64,000 nt of DNA from Corynebacterium maris DSM 45190 (GTDB lineage Bacteria > Actinomycetota > Actinomycetes > Mycobacteriales > Mycobacteriaceae), in the NCBI RefSeq assembly GCF_000442645.1, contig NC_021915.1, forward strand, positions 434,001 to 498,000, given 5' to 3'. Positions 48,798-56,660 of this stretch are shown one piece after another; the first letter of the stretch is position 1; the number at the start of each line of letters is the position of its first letter. The position numbers were made by a program, and so were the translations under genes. Below the pieces are notes generated by a model, which had not been told where the DNA came from, searched no databases, and worked only from the letters and a program-made list of their open reading frames with translations.

Positions 48798-48861
48798 GAT
48801 AATAAGAACCTTCCGTGCGGGGGCGGTCTTTCTTATTGATCAGCGTACCGGGGCGCAGCGT

Positions 48862-48867
48862 TACGCT
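48862..48867 (+). promoter_or_regulatory. menC -10 element (leaderless arrangement)
   Basis: TACGCT, 7 nt before ATG 48875; GGGGGA in the spacer could alternatively be a ribosome-binding site. Confidence 0.45.
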
Positions 48868-48874
48868 GGGGGAC

Positions 48875-49879
48875 ATGAGACCGACTGTTGATGAGATCCT
48901 CGAGCGTTCCCATGTCGTCGCCCTACCGATGGCGGTGAAATTCCGCGGCGTGATGACCCGCGAGGCGTTGCTCATCGACGGCCCCGCGGGGTGGGGCGAA
49001 TTCTCGCCCTTCCTGGAGTACGGCGCGAAGGAGTCTTCCGCCTGGCTGCGTTCGGGCGTCGAGGCCGCCTTCGAGGGCTTTCCTCCGGCCAACCGCACCC
49101 ATGCGGAGGTCAACGCCACCATTCCGGCGGTGCCTGCGGCCGACGTGGAGAAGATCATCGCCCGTTACCCGGGATGCCGGGTGTTCAAGGTCAAGGTCGC
49201 CGAGCCGGGACAGGAACTCGCCGACGACGTCGCCCGCGTCCAGGCCGTCCGCGACCTGGTGCCCGGCGCGGTGATCCGCGTCGACGCCAACCGCGGCTGG
49301 AGCGTCGAACAGGCGGTGACGGCCGCGCGGGAGTTGGGGCCGCTGGACTACATGGAGCAGCCCGTGGACACGGTCGACGAGCTCGCCGAGGTCCGTGGCC
49401 AGCTACAGCGTTCCGGTGTTTTCTGCCGCGTCGCCGCGGATGAATCGATCCGCCGCGCCGAGGACCCCTACCTGGTGGCGGAGAAACGGGCGGCGGACGT
49501 GGCCGTGGTCAAGGTGGCCCCGCTCGGCGGGGTGCGCCGTGTGGTCGACCTGACCGCCGACCTGCGGGCGCGCTACATGGACGTCACGGTGGCGTCCGCG
49601 CTGGACACGGCCGTCGGCGTCAACGCCGGCCTGGCCGCGGTGGCGGCGCTGCCGGTGTACGAGGACGACGACGGACTCGACGTCGCCCCCGCCGCCGCGG
49701 GTCTGGCCACGCAAAGGCTATTCGCCGAAGACGTCGCCGAGCCACGCGAGATCGTCGACGGCTGGATGAGCGTGGCGCCCGTCCAACCGGACCCGGCCCG
49801 CGTGAGTGAACTCGCGGCGTCGGCCGAGCGCCGGGACTGGTGGTTCGACCGGGTGCGCGAGTCCTACGCCTGGCTTTAG
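48875..49879 (+). CDS. menC: o-Succinylbenzoate synthase
   Basis: A 334-residue enolase-superfamily enzyme making o-succinylbenzoate by dehydration of SHCHC. FKVKVAEPG carries the catalytic Lys pair, IRVDANRGW the first metal ligand, MEQPVDT the second, VAADESIR the third, and VVKVAPLGGVR the distal Lys. ATG 48875; a reading from 48815 is not family-like. The stop overlaps the convergent CoA-transferase gene by 4 bp. Confidence 0.92.
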   Translation: MRPTVDEILERSHVVALPMAVKFRGVMTREALLIDGPAGWGEFSPFLEYGAKESSAWLRSGVEAAFEGFPPANRTHAEVNATIPAVPAADVEKIIARYPGCRVFKVKVAEPGQELADDVARVQAVRDLVPGAVIRVDANRGWSVEQAVTAARELGPLDYMEQPVDTVDELAEVRGQLQRSGVFCRVAADESIRRAEDPYLVAEKRAADVAVVKVAPLGGVRRVVDLTADLRARYMDVTVASALDTAVGVNAGLAAVAALPVYEDDDGLDVAPAAAGLATQRLFAEDVAEPREIVDGWMSVAPVQPDPARVSELAASAERRDWWFDRVRESYAWL

Positions 49880-51387
49880 CTTTCGAAGGAGTTCATCGAC
49901 CCGCGCTCGGCGAGGTTGATGTGGAAATCGAAAGCGGTGCGCAGGTCGTGCGGGGTCTGCTGGTGCGGGTTCTTCAGCGCGCGCTCGTAGTACTCCTCGA
50001 GCAGCGGACGGTAGTCCGGGTGCGCGACGGAGATCATCTTGGCCACGCGGTCGCGCGGAGCCAGGCCGCGCAGGTCGGCGTAGCCGTACTCGGTGATGAT
50101 CACCATGGCGTCGTGCTCGGTGTGGTCGATGTGGGAGGCGAACGGCACGATCGCGGAGATGGCGCCGTCCTTGGCCACCGACGGGGAGATGAACGTGGAG
50201 GCGAAGGCGTTGCGGGTGAAGTCGCCGGAGCCGCCGATGCCGTTCATGATGCGGGAGCCGCCGACCTGGGTGGAGTTGATGTTGCCGTAGATGTCGGCCT
50301 CGATCATGCCGTTGGAGGCGATCAGGCCCATGCGGCGAATGACCTCCGGGGAGTTGGAGATCTGCAGCGGGCGCAGCACCAAGTGCTCGCGGTACTTCTT
50401 GGCCTCGCGGTTCATCTTGTCGGCGTACTCCGGCGACAGGGCGAAGGACGTGGCCGAGGCGACGGTCATCTTGCCCGCGTCGATCAGGTCCAGCATGCCG
50501 TCCTGGACGACCTCGGTGTAGGCGGTGATCTTCTCGAACTTGGAGTCGAGCAGGCCGGCCATCACGGCGTTGGGGACGTTGCCCACGCCGGACTGCATGA
50601 TGAAGCGGTCGTAAGTCAGGCGGCCCGCGGCGACCTCGGCCTCGAGGAACTCGAGGAAGTTGCCGGCGATCTGCTTGGACACCTCGTCCGGCTCCTTGAA
50701 GGGGGAGTTGCGGTCCGGGGCGTCGGTTTCGACGATGGCGACGACCTTGTCGGTGTCGATCTGGATGTAGGGGGTGCCGATGCGGTCGCCGACGTTGTTG
50801 ATCGGGATCGGGGTGCGGTTCGGCAGACGCGGCACGCGATAGATGTCGGCCATGCCTTCCAGATCGAGGGACTGCCAGGAGTTGACCTCGAGGATGATCT
50901 TGTCGGCCTCCTCCAGGTACTCGATGTTGTTGCCCACGCCGGAGGAGGGGATGAGGTGACCTTCCTCGGTGATGCGGGCGACTTCGACGATGGCGACGTC
51001 GATGTTGCCGAAGAAGCCCTGCTCGACCTGCAGGCCGGAGTGGGAGAGGTGGACGTCCTGGTACTTCATCTCGGCGGCGTTGATCTTCTTACGCATGACC
51101 GGGTCGGACTGGTACGGCATGCGGAAGTTGATGGCGTCGGCCTCGGCCATGACGCCGTCGGCGTCCGGGGCGGTGGAGGCGCCGGTCAGCACGTTGACCT
51201 TGAAGTCGTCGCCGCGGCCGTGGAACGCCTTGGCCTTCTCGGCGATGGCGGTGGGCAGGGCCTTCGGGTAGGCGGCGCCGGTGAAGCCGGACATGCCGAT
51301 GGTGTCGCCGTCGTTGATGTGCTCGGCGGCTTCCTCCGCGGACATGACTAGAGAGCGCAGGTGGCTATTGGCGATGCGGTCGGACAT
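49876..51387 (-). CDS. Acetyl-CoA hydrolase/CoA-transferase (succinyl-CoA:acetate type)
   Basis: A 503-residue member of the Cat1/ActA family. The N-terminal half has DGDTIGMSGFTGAAYPKALP and VNVLTGASTAPDADG. The C-terminal half has GMIEADIYGNINSTQVGGSRIMNGIGGSGDF and ITEYGYADLRGLAPRDRV, the signatures of succinyl-CoA:acetate CoA-transferases. C. glutamicum has a homologue in acetate metabolism. Codon use is strongly biased to highly expressed codons. ATG 51387 has GGAGAACC 9 nt upstream. A 28-codon ORF with a strong ribosome-binding site ends 24 nt before the start. Confidence 0.88.
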   Translation of the reverse strand: MSDRIANSHLRSLVMSAEEAAEHINDGDTIGMSGFTGAAYPKALPTAIAEKAKAFHGRGDDFKVNVLTGASTAPDADGVMAEADAINFRMPYQSDPVMRKKINAAEMKYQDVHLSHSGLQVEQGFFGNIDVAIVEVARITEEGHLIPSSGVGNNIEYLEEADKIILEVNSWQSLDLEGMADIYRVPRLPNRTPIPINNVGDRIGTPYIQIDTDKVVAIVETDAPDRNSPFKEPDEVSKQIAGNFLEFLEAEVAAGRLTYDRFIMQSGVGNVPNAVMAGLLDSKFEKITAYTEVVQDGMLDLIDAGKMTVASATSFALSPEYADKMNREAKKYREHLVLRPLQISNSPEVIRRMGLIASNGMIEADIYGNINSTQVGGSRIMNGIGGSGDFTRNAFASTFISPSVAKDGAISAIVPFASHIDHTEHDAMVIITEYGYADLRGLAPRDRVAKMISVAHPDYRPLLEEYYERALKNPHQQTPHDLRTAFDFHINLAERGSMNSFES

Positions 51388-51411
51388 TGAAAGGTTCTCC
51401 TTGTGATGGGT

Positions 51412-51498
51412 TTAGTCGAGCCAGCCGTCGGACTGGGTGGCCTCGTCGTCGGCTGCGAGACCAGTGACATCAGCAATACTGGTAGTTGCCTGTGGCAC
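51412..51498 (-). CDS. Putative 28-aa small protein or leader peptide upstream of the CoA-transferase
   Basis: On the minus strand GTG 51498 is preceded by AAAGGAGATTC, a near-perfect Shine-Dalgarno sequence at ideal distance. The frame reads 28 codons to TAA at 51412-51414. The product begins VPQATTSIADVTG and ends in an acidic QSDGWLD; it is hydrophilic with no signal peptide. Codons (GAC, GCC, ACC, CTC) look like real high-expression use. It ends 24 nt before the CoA-transferase start, which has its own ribosome-binding site, so the two are probably cotranscribed. It may be a small protein or a translational leader controlling the downstream gene. No homologue is known to me. Confidence 0.55.
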   Translation of the reverse strand: MPQATTSIADVTGLAADDEATQSDGWLD

Positions 51499-51621
51499 GA
51501 ATCTCCTTTCCGGGCGACTGTGGCCCCCATTGTTCCTGAGTTGTTACACTCGCGCCATACCTTCCAGGTGAAGGGCCCCCAGAACCCGACGGAACTGAGG
51601 CCCTGGGCCTCGTCGCGCACC

Positions 51622-51627
51622 TACACT
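51622..51627 (+). promoter_or_regulatory. -10 element of the uvrA-like gene (leaderless arrangement)
   Basis: TACACT, 7 nt before ATG 51635. Confidence 0.5.
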
Positions 51628-51634
51628 GGCCCCA

Positions 51635-54037
51635 ATGAACATGATCGAAGTCCGTGGCGCCCACCTGCACAACCTCAACGACGTCGACGTCGACCTACCG
51701 CGCAACCAGCTCGTCGCGGTCACCGGCGTATCCGGCTCCGGCAAATCCAGCCTCGCCTTCGGCACGATCCACGGGGAAGCGCAACGCCGCTACCTGGAAT
51801 CCGTGGCCCCCTTCGCCCGCCGACTCATCGGAGGAGCGACGGACCCCCAGGTCGAATCCGTCGACGGCCTGCCGCCCTCGGTGGCGCTGCAACAAAACAC
51901 CTCCGCCGGCGGGGCACGCTCGACCGTCGGCACCGTCTCGACCATGTCCAATGTCGTCCGCCTGCTGTACTCCCGCGCCGGAACCTACCCCGCCGGGCAA
52001 GAACACCTGGACAGCGACAACTTCAGCCCCAACACCGCCGCCGGCATGTGCCCCCGATGCCAGGGCACGGGCGTCACCTACGAACCCACCGAAGCCACGA
52101 TGGTGCCCGACCCCACCAAAACCATCAACGACGGCGCCATCAAAGCGTGGCCCGGCGCGTGGGCGGGCAAGAACTTCCGCGACATCCTGGACACCCTCGA
52201 CTTCCCAATGGATACCCCGTGGCAGGACATCGACCCCGCCCAGCGCGAGTGGATCCTGTTCACCGACGAACGCCCGGTGGTCACCGTCAGCCCCGAACGC
52301 CGCGCCGACCAGGTGGAAAAGCAATACCAGGGGATGTGGCGCTCCGTGGCCTCCTACTTGCGCACCACGCTGGCAGAGACCGAGTCGGACACCCTGCGCG
52401 CCCGCACCATCGGCTTCATGCAGGCCTCGACCTGTTCCACCTGCGACGGCCGCCGCCTCAACTCACAGGCGTTGACCGTCACCTACCTGGACATGCCGAT
52501 CGACGAGTTCAACGCCCGTCCGCTCGACGAACTCACCGACCTCATCGCCGCCCGCCGTACAAACCTGACAGAGGCCGACGAAGCCGAACGCATCCTGCTC
52601 GAGCAATTGACGCCCATCCTCGACTCCACCGTCGAACTCGGCCTCGGCCACCTCGTGCTGGGGCGCGGGGCGCGCACCTTGTCCGCCGGTGAAACCCAAC
52701 GACTGCGCCTGGCCTCCCAACTGCGCAGCGGACTATTCGGCGTGGTCTACGTCCTCGACGAGCCCTCCGCGGGACTGCACCCGGTCGAACGCGAAGCCGT
52801 CTTAAACATCGCCCGCCGCTTCCTCGACGCCGGCAACTCCGTCCTGCTCGTCGAACACGACATGGACCTGGTCGCCCACGCCGACTGGATCGTCGACGTC
52901 GGCCCCGCCGCCGGCGAAGGCGGCGGCCACGTGCTCTACTCCGGACCGGCCGCCGACTACGACGCCGACTCCCCGACGCGCCGGGCGCTCGACAACCGCC
53001 GCCTGACCCCCAAGGACACGCCCCGGCCGGCGCACGGTGAACTCCACCTGCACGGCGTCACCGCCCGCAGCATCCGCGACCTCGACCTGACGATCGGGCT
53101 TAGCCAATTCACCGCCGTCGCCGGCGTCTCCGGCTCCGGAAAATCCACCCTGCTGGGCGTGCTCGCCGACGCACTGCGCGACCAGGCGACGGTGCTGGAA
53201 GGAGAAGACCACGACGGCCACGACGCCAGCGTCGAGAAGCTGACCGGCGCCGACGCCGTCAACCGGCTCGTGCAAATCACCCAGAAACCCATCGGCCGCA
53301 CCCCACGCAGCAGCCTGGCCACCTACACCGGGCTCTTCGACAACGTCCGCAAACTCTTCGCCGGCACCGACGCGGCGAAAAAGCGCGGCTGGACCGTCAG
53401 CCGGTTTTCCTACAACGTCAGCCAAGGCCAATGCCCCACCTGCCGCGGCGAAGGCCAGATCGAAGTCGAACTGGTCTTTTTGCCCGGCTCCTACACCCCC
53501 TGCCCGGACTGCGCCGGCACACGCTACAACGACGCCACCCTCGAAATCACCTGGCGCGGACTGACCGTCGCCGACGTCCTCGACCTCACCGTCGACGAAG
53601 CCGCCGACGTCTTCGCCGAAGAACGCCCCATCGCCCGGGCCCTGCGCGCACTGCAGGCCATCGGGCTGGGCTACCTGCGCCTGGGTCAAGGCGCCCCCGA
53701 ACTCTCCGGCGGCGAAGCCCAACGCATCAAACTCGCCACCGAACTGCAGCGGGCGCGCCGGGGGCACACCGTCTATCTTCTCGACGAGCCGACCACCGGG
53801 CTGCATCCCGCGGACGTGAAACTGCTGCTCACGGAGTTGAACCGGCTGGTCGACGCCGGCGAGACCGTCGTCGTGGTCGAGCACGACCTCTCCGTCATCG
53901 CCGCCGCCGACCGCGTCTTGGAGATGGGCCCCGGCGCGGCCGCCGCGGGCGGGCGGATCATCGCGGACGTCACCCCCGCCGGGTTGGGTGCGGCGGACAC
54001 CGCCACGGGACGGGCGTTGCGGGCGCGCAGCTCGTAG
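51635..54037 (+). CDS. UvrA-like ATPase (short UvrA2/DrrC type)
   Basis: An 800-residue ABC ATPase with two nucleotide-binding halves. The first half has VTGVSGSGKSSLAFGTIHGE (Walker A), LSAGETQRLRLASQLRS (signature) and VLDEPSAGLHP (Walker B). The second has VAGVSGSGKSTLLGVL, LSGGEAQRIKLATELQ and LLDEPTTGLHPAD. Zinc modules are CPRCQGTG, CSTCDGRRLN and CPTCRGEG with CPDCAGTRYN. It is about 150 residues shorter than UvrA and lacks the UvrB-binding insertion, as in the UvrA2 class linked to drug or DNA-damage resistance (DrrC). No uvrB or uvrC is nearby. It is leaderless by position. Two helical repair or resistance roles are possible; direct evidence is absent. Confidence 0.85.
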   Translation: MNMIEVRGAHLHNLNDVDVDLPRNQLVAVTGVSGSGKSSLAFGTIHGEAQRRYLESVAPFARRLIGGATDPQVESVDGLPPSVALQQNTSAGGARSTVGTVSTMSNVVRLLYSRAGTYPAGQEHLDSDNFSPNTAAGMCPRCQGTGVTYEPTEATMVPDPTKTINDGAIKAWPGAWAGKNFRDILDTLDFPMDTPWQDIDPAQREWILFTDERPVVTVSPERRADQVEKQYQGMWRSVASYLRTTLAETESDTLRARTIGFMQASTCSTCDGRRLNSQALTVTYLDMPIDEFNARPLDELTDLIAARRTNLTEADEAERILLEQLTPILDSTVELGLGHLVLGRGARTLSAGETQRLRLASQLRSGLFGVVYVLDEPSAGLHPVEREAVLNIARRFLDAGNSVLLVEHDMDLVAHADWIVDVGPAAGEGGGHVLYSGPAADYDADSPTRRALDNRRLTPKDTPRPAHGELHLHGVTARSIRDLDLTIGLSQFTAVAGVSGSGKSTLLGVLADALRDQATVLEGEDHDGHDASVEKLTGADAVNRLVQITQKPIGRTPRSSLATYTGLFDNVRKLFAGTDAAKKRGWTVSRFSYNVSQGQCPTCRGEGQIEVELVFLPGSYTPCPDCAGTRYNDATLEITWRGLTVADVLDLTVDEAADVFAEERPIARALRALQAIGLGYLRLGQGAPELSGGEAQRIKLATELQRARRGHTVYLLDEPTTGLHPADVKLLLTELNRLVDAGETVVVVEHDLSVIAAADRVLEMGPGAAAAGGRIIADVTPAGLGAADTATGRALRARSS

Positions 54038-54040
54038 AAT
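54035..54040 (+). promoter_or_regulatory. -10 element of the 140-aa membrane protein gene (leaderless arrangement)
   Basis: TAGAAT, 8 nt before ATG 54049; overlaps the uvrA-like stop codon. Confidence 0.5.
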
Positions 54041-54048
54041 CAGAGTCC

Positions 54049-54471
54049 ATGACCCACGGACCAGGCGACGAACAGCGCCCGCGCCAGTACTTTCCCAGCG
54101 AGCGGCCCCAACACACCACCTTCGACTACGACCCGGGCTACGGCTACCAGGAGCCGGAGGAGCCGGCGCCGGCCCGGGAAAGGGGCGGCACGGCGGTGAT
54201 CGTGCTGTCGGTGCTGTTCGTGCTCGCGTTGCTGGCCGCGGGCGTGCTGTTTTTCCTGTGGCGCGGGGCGGTGGACGAGGCGAATCAGCCGCCCCCGCCG
54301 CCGGTGACGCAGACGGTCACCACCACGCAACAGGAGACGGTCACGGAGACGCAGGGGCCGTCGAACCCGCTGCCGACGCAGTTGCCGACGGAGATCCCCA
54401 CCGAGGTGCCGGACATCGACGTCGAGGGTTGGTTCAACGATCTGCTGGGGGAGCGGGCTCCGGCTCAGTAG
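54049..54471 (+). CDS. Single-pass membrane protein with Pro/Thr-rich extracytoplasmic tail
   Basis: A 140-residue protein with a polar N-terminus rich in Pro, Gly, Tyr and Glu (about 45 residues). One helix (TAVIVLSVLFVLALLAAGVLF) follows, then a Pro/Thr/Gln-rich tail (PPPPPVTQTVTTTQQETVTE, PLPTQLPTEIPTEVP) ending in an acidic DIDVEGWFNDLLGE. The tail probably faces outside and spans the cell wall. I do not recognise the family. The position just before menD, with a -10 hexamer between, suggests a separate transcript. Confidence 0.65.
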   Translation: MTHGPGDEQRPRQYFPSERPQHTTFDYDPGYGYQEPEEPAPARERGGTAVIVLSVLFVLALLAAGVLFFLWRGAVDEANQPPPPPVTQTVTTTQQETVTETQGPSNPLPTQLPTEIPTEVPDIDVEGWFNDLLGERAPAQ

Positions 54472-54476
54472 CGTCG

Positions 54477-54482
54477 TAGACT
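54477..54482 (+). promoter_or_regulatory. menD -10 element (leaderless arrangement)
   Basis: TAGACT, 7 nt before ATG 54490. Confidence 0.55.
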
Positions 54483-54489
54483 AGGGGTC

Positions 54490-56211
54490 ATGTCTGACAC
54501 AGCCCAACCCAATTCCGTGGCGCTCGCGGGCGCCGTCGCCGACGTCCTGGCCCGCCACCTGAGCGACGTCGTCCTGTGCCCGGGTTCGCGTAACTCCCCC
54601 TTGTCTTTAGCCCTGCTGGCGCGTGACGACGTCCGCGTCCACGTCCGGTTGGACGAGCGCTCCGCCGCGTTTTTGGCGCTGGGCATCGCCCGCGTGCAGG
54701 GCCGTCACGTCGGCGTGGTCACCACCTCCGGCACGGCGGTGGCCAACTGCCTGCCGGCGGTGGTGGAGTCCGCGCACTCGCACACCCCGTTGGCGATCAT
54801 CTCCGCGGACCGCCCGGAACGTTTCGTCGGCACCGGCGCGTCGCAGACCATTGACCAGGACGGCATCTTCGGCGGTTACGCCGCCACCACGCAGGTCACC
54901 GGCGAGGCCGATTTGGCGGGGCTCGCCGACGCTTTCGCCGGCCAGGGCACCGTCCACGCCAACGTCCGGCTCGACGCGCCGCTGGTGGGCGACCGGCTGC
55001 CGGAACGCGTCAGTGGCGGCGACGTGGCGCGGGGGCGGTTCGACGCCGTCGTCGACCACGGCGAAATCGCCCTGGACTTAAGCCGCGACACGCTGGTCAT
55101 CGCCGGCGACGAAGCCTGGGAGGTCGAGGGGCTGCAGGACGTGCCCACCATCGCGGAGCCCACCGCCCCGACCCCGTACTTGCCGGTGCACCCGTTGGCC
55201 GCCGGGTTGTTCGTCCGCGGGAACATCGACGCCGGCGGAGACAGCGACTACGCCGAATACGTGGCCAAGACGAAGCCGGAGCAGATCATCGTCGTCGGCG
55301 GAGACAGCGACTACGCCGAATACGTGGCCAAGACGAAGCCGGAGCAGATCATCGTCGTCGGCCACCCCACCCTGCACCGCCCGGTGCTGGCGCTGCTGGC
55401 CGACCCGGACGTCGAGCTCACCGTGCTCTCCCGCACCGAAGCGTTCACCGACCCCGCCCACAACGCCGCCCACCGCGGCACCCGCGTCAAGGTCACCGGC
55501 CAACCCCGTAAGCAGTGGCTCACCCTGTGCGACGCCGTCTCGCGCACCGCCGCCGACGCCGTCCGCGACGTGCTGGAGCGCGAGGAACTCGGTTTCACCG
55601 GGCTGCACGCCGCCGCCGCGGTCACCGACACCTTAGGCACCGGCGACACGCTGCTGCTGGGCGCGTCGAACCCGGTGCGCGACGCGTCCCTGACGGGCCT
55701 GCCCGCCGACGGGGTGGACATCTACTCGCCACGCGGCGCCGCCGGCATCGACGGCACCGTCTCCCAGGCCGTGGGGGTGGCGCTGGCCGTGCAGTCGCTG
55801 CACCCCGAGGAAATCCGCGCCCCGCGCACCGTCGCGCTCATGGGTGACGTCACTTTCCTGCACGACGCCGGCGGATTGCTCATCGGCCCTGACGAACCGC
55901 GGCCGGAAAACCTCACGATCGTGGTCGCCAACGACGACGGCGGCGGCATCTTCGAAAGCCTCGAAATCGGCGCCCCGACGCTGCGCGACAGCTTCGAGCG
56001 CGCCTTCGGCACCCCGCACGAGGCCGACCTCGAGGCGATCAGCGCCGGCTACGGAGCGGATTTCCGCCGCGTCGAGGGCGTCCACGAACTGATCCACGCC
56101 CTGCTCGACGCCACGGAGGAGGCGGCCGGTCTCACCGTCATCGAGGCACGCACCACACGGGCGACCCGCCGGGACCTGGACGCCGCGCTGACGGCGGCCC
56201 TGGGGCTGTGA
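54490..56211 (+). CDS. menD: SEPHCHC synthase, with an internal 21-residue duplication
   Basis: A 573-residue thiamine-diphosphate enzyme joining isochorismate and 2-oxoglutarate in menaquinone synthesis. LCPGSRNSPLSLALLAR and RLDERSAAFLALG (ThDP-activating Glu) are N-terminal; ISADRPERF and ASNPVRDA are in the middle; and VVANDDGGGIFESLE is the C-terminal cofactor loop. Residues 249-269 and 270-290 are identical copies of GGDSDYAEYVAKTKPEQIIV (plus V), encoded by an exact 63-bp tandem duplication. MenD proteins are usually near 550-560 residues, so the extra copy explains the length. It lies in the central domain and keeps frame; whether activity is retained is open. ATG 54490 is leaderless by position. 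Confidence 0.92.
   Translation: MSDTAQPNSVALAGAVADVLARHLSDVVLCPGSRNSPLSLALLARDDVRVHVRLDERSAAFLALGIARVQGRHVGVVTTSGTAVANCLPAVVESAHSHTPLAIISADRPERFVGTGASQTIDQDGIFGGYAATTQVTGEADLAGLADAFAGQGTVHANVRLDAPLVGDRLPERVSGGDVARGRFDAVVDHGEIALDLSRDTLVIAGDEAWEVEGLQDVPTIAEPTAPTPYLPVHPLAAGLFVRGNIDAGGDSDYAEYVAKTKPEQIIVVGGDSDYAEYVAKTKPEQIIVVGHPTLHRPVLALLADPDVELTVLSRTEAFTDPAHNAAHRGTRVKVTGQPRKQWLTLCDAVSRTAADAVRDVLEREELGFTGLHAAAAVTDTLGTGDTLLLGASNPVRDASLTGLPADGVDIYSPRGAAGIDGTVSQAVGVALAVQSLHPEEIRAPRTVALMGDVTFLHDAGGLLIGPDEPRPENLTIVVANDDGGGIFESLEIGAPTLRDSFERAFGTPHEADLEAISAGYGADFRRVEGVHELIHALLDATEEAAGLTVIEARTTRATRRDLDAALTAALGL
55234..55359 (+). repeat. Exact 63-bp tandem duplication inside menD
   Basis: 55234-55296 and 55297-55359 are identical over all 63 bases and in frame (21 codons each). 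The absence of any silent difference points to a very recent event or to an assembly artefact. Confidence 0.9.
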
Positions 56212-56648
56212 GGCGGCTGTCGCTGCGGATCGTCGCGGTCCTCTGGCTCGTCGCGATGATCGGCTCCGCCGCGCTGGTGGGCGGGGCGGCGATCAACGAC
56301 AGCACCATCCACTCCGACCCGGGCCGCGCCCTGGCCACGGTCACCGGCGTGGGCGTGCTGCGCACCGCCGTCGACTACCAGACCGAGGAGGGGCGATTCT
56401 ACTCGCCGGGCGGCGGGCTGCTCTACCCGTCCGGGCTGGGGGAAGGGCAGCAGGTGTGGGTGACATACGCGAAGTCGGACCCCGAACTGGTGGCGGTGGA
56501 GGGGCGGCGCTGGACCCTGTCGATCATCCCGGCGGCGTCCATCGCCGCGGCGGCGACGGCGGTGGCCGCGGTGGCGGCGCTGGTCGTGGTCAGGCTGACC
56601 CGGAAAGAAAAATCAACTACCCTTAGTGCCGAAGACACCAAGAATTAA
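56208..56648 (+). CDS. DUF3592-type membrane protein
   Basis: A 146-residue protein. A first helix (SLRIVAVLWLVAMIGSAALV) and a last helix (IIPAASIAAAATAVAAVAAL) flank an extracytoplasmic domain with RFYSPGGGLLYPSGLGEGQQVWVTYAKSDP, typical of DUF3592. GTG 56208 overlaps the menD stop by 4 nt. The same gene lies between menD and the mannosyltransferase in mycobacteria (Rv0556-type). Function unknown. Confidence 0.8.
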   Translation: MRRLSLRIVAVLWLVAMIGSAALVGGAAINDSTIHSDPGRALATVTGVGVLRTAVDYQTEEGRFYSPGGGLLYPSGLGEGQQVWVTYAKSDPELVAVEGRRWTLSIIPAASIAAAATAVAAVAALVVVRLTRKEKSTTLSAEDTKN

Positions 56649-56660
56649 CGTGCGTGAGGA

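Noticed and set aside
53431..54048. Arg-rich frame running into the 140-aa membrane protein gene
   Set aside because: It is the shifted frame of the uvrA-like gene; the true start is ATG 54049 after a TAGAAT hexamer.
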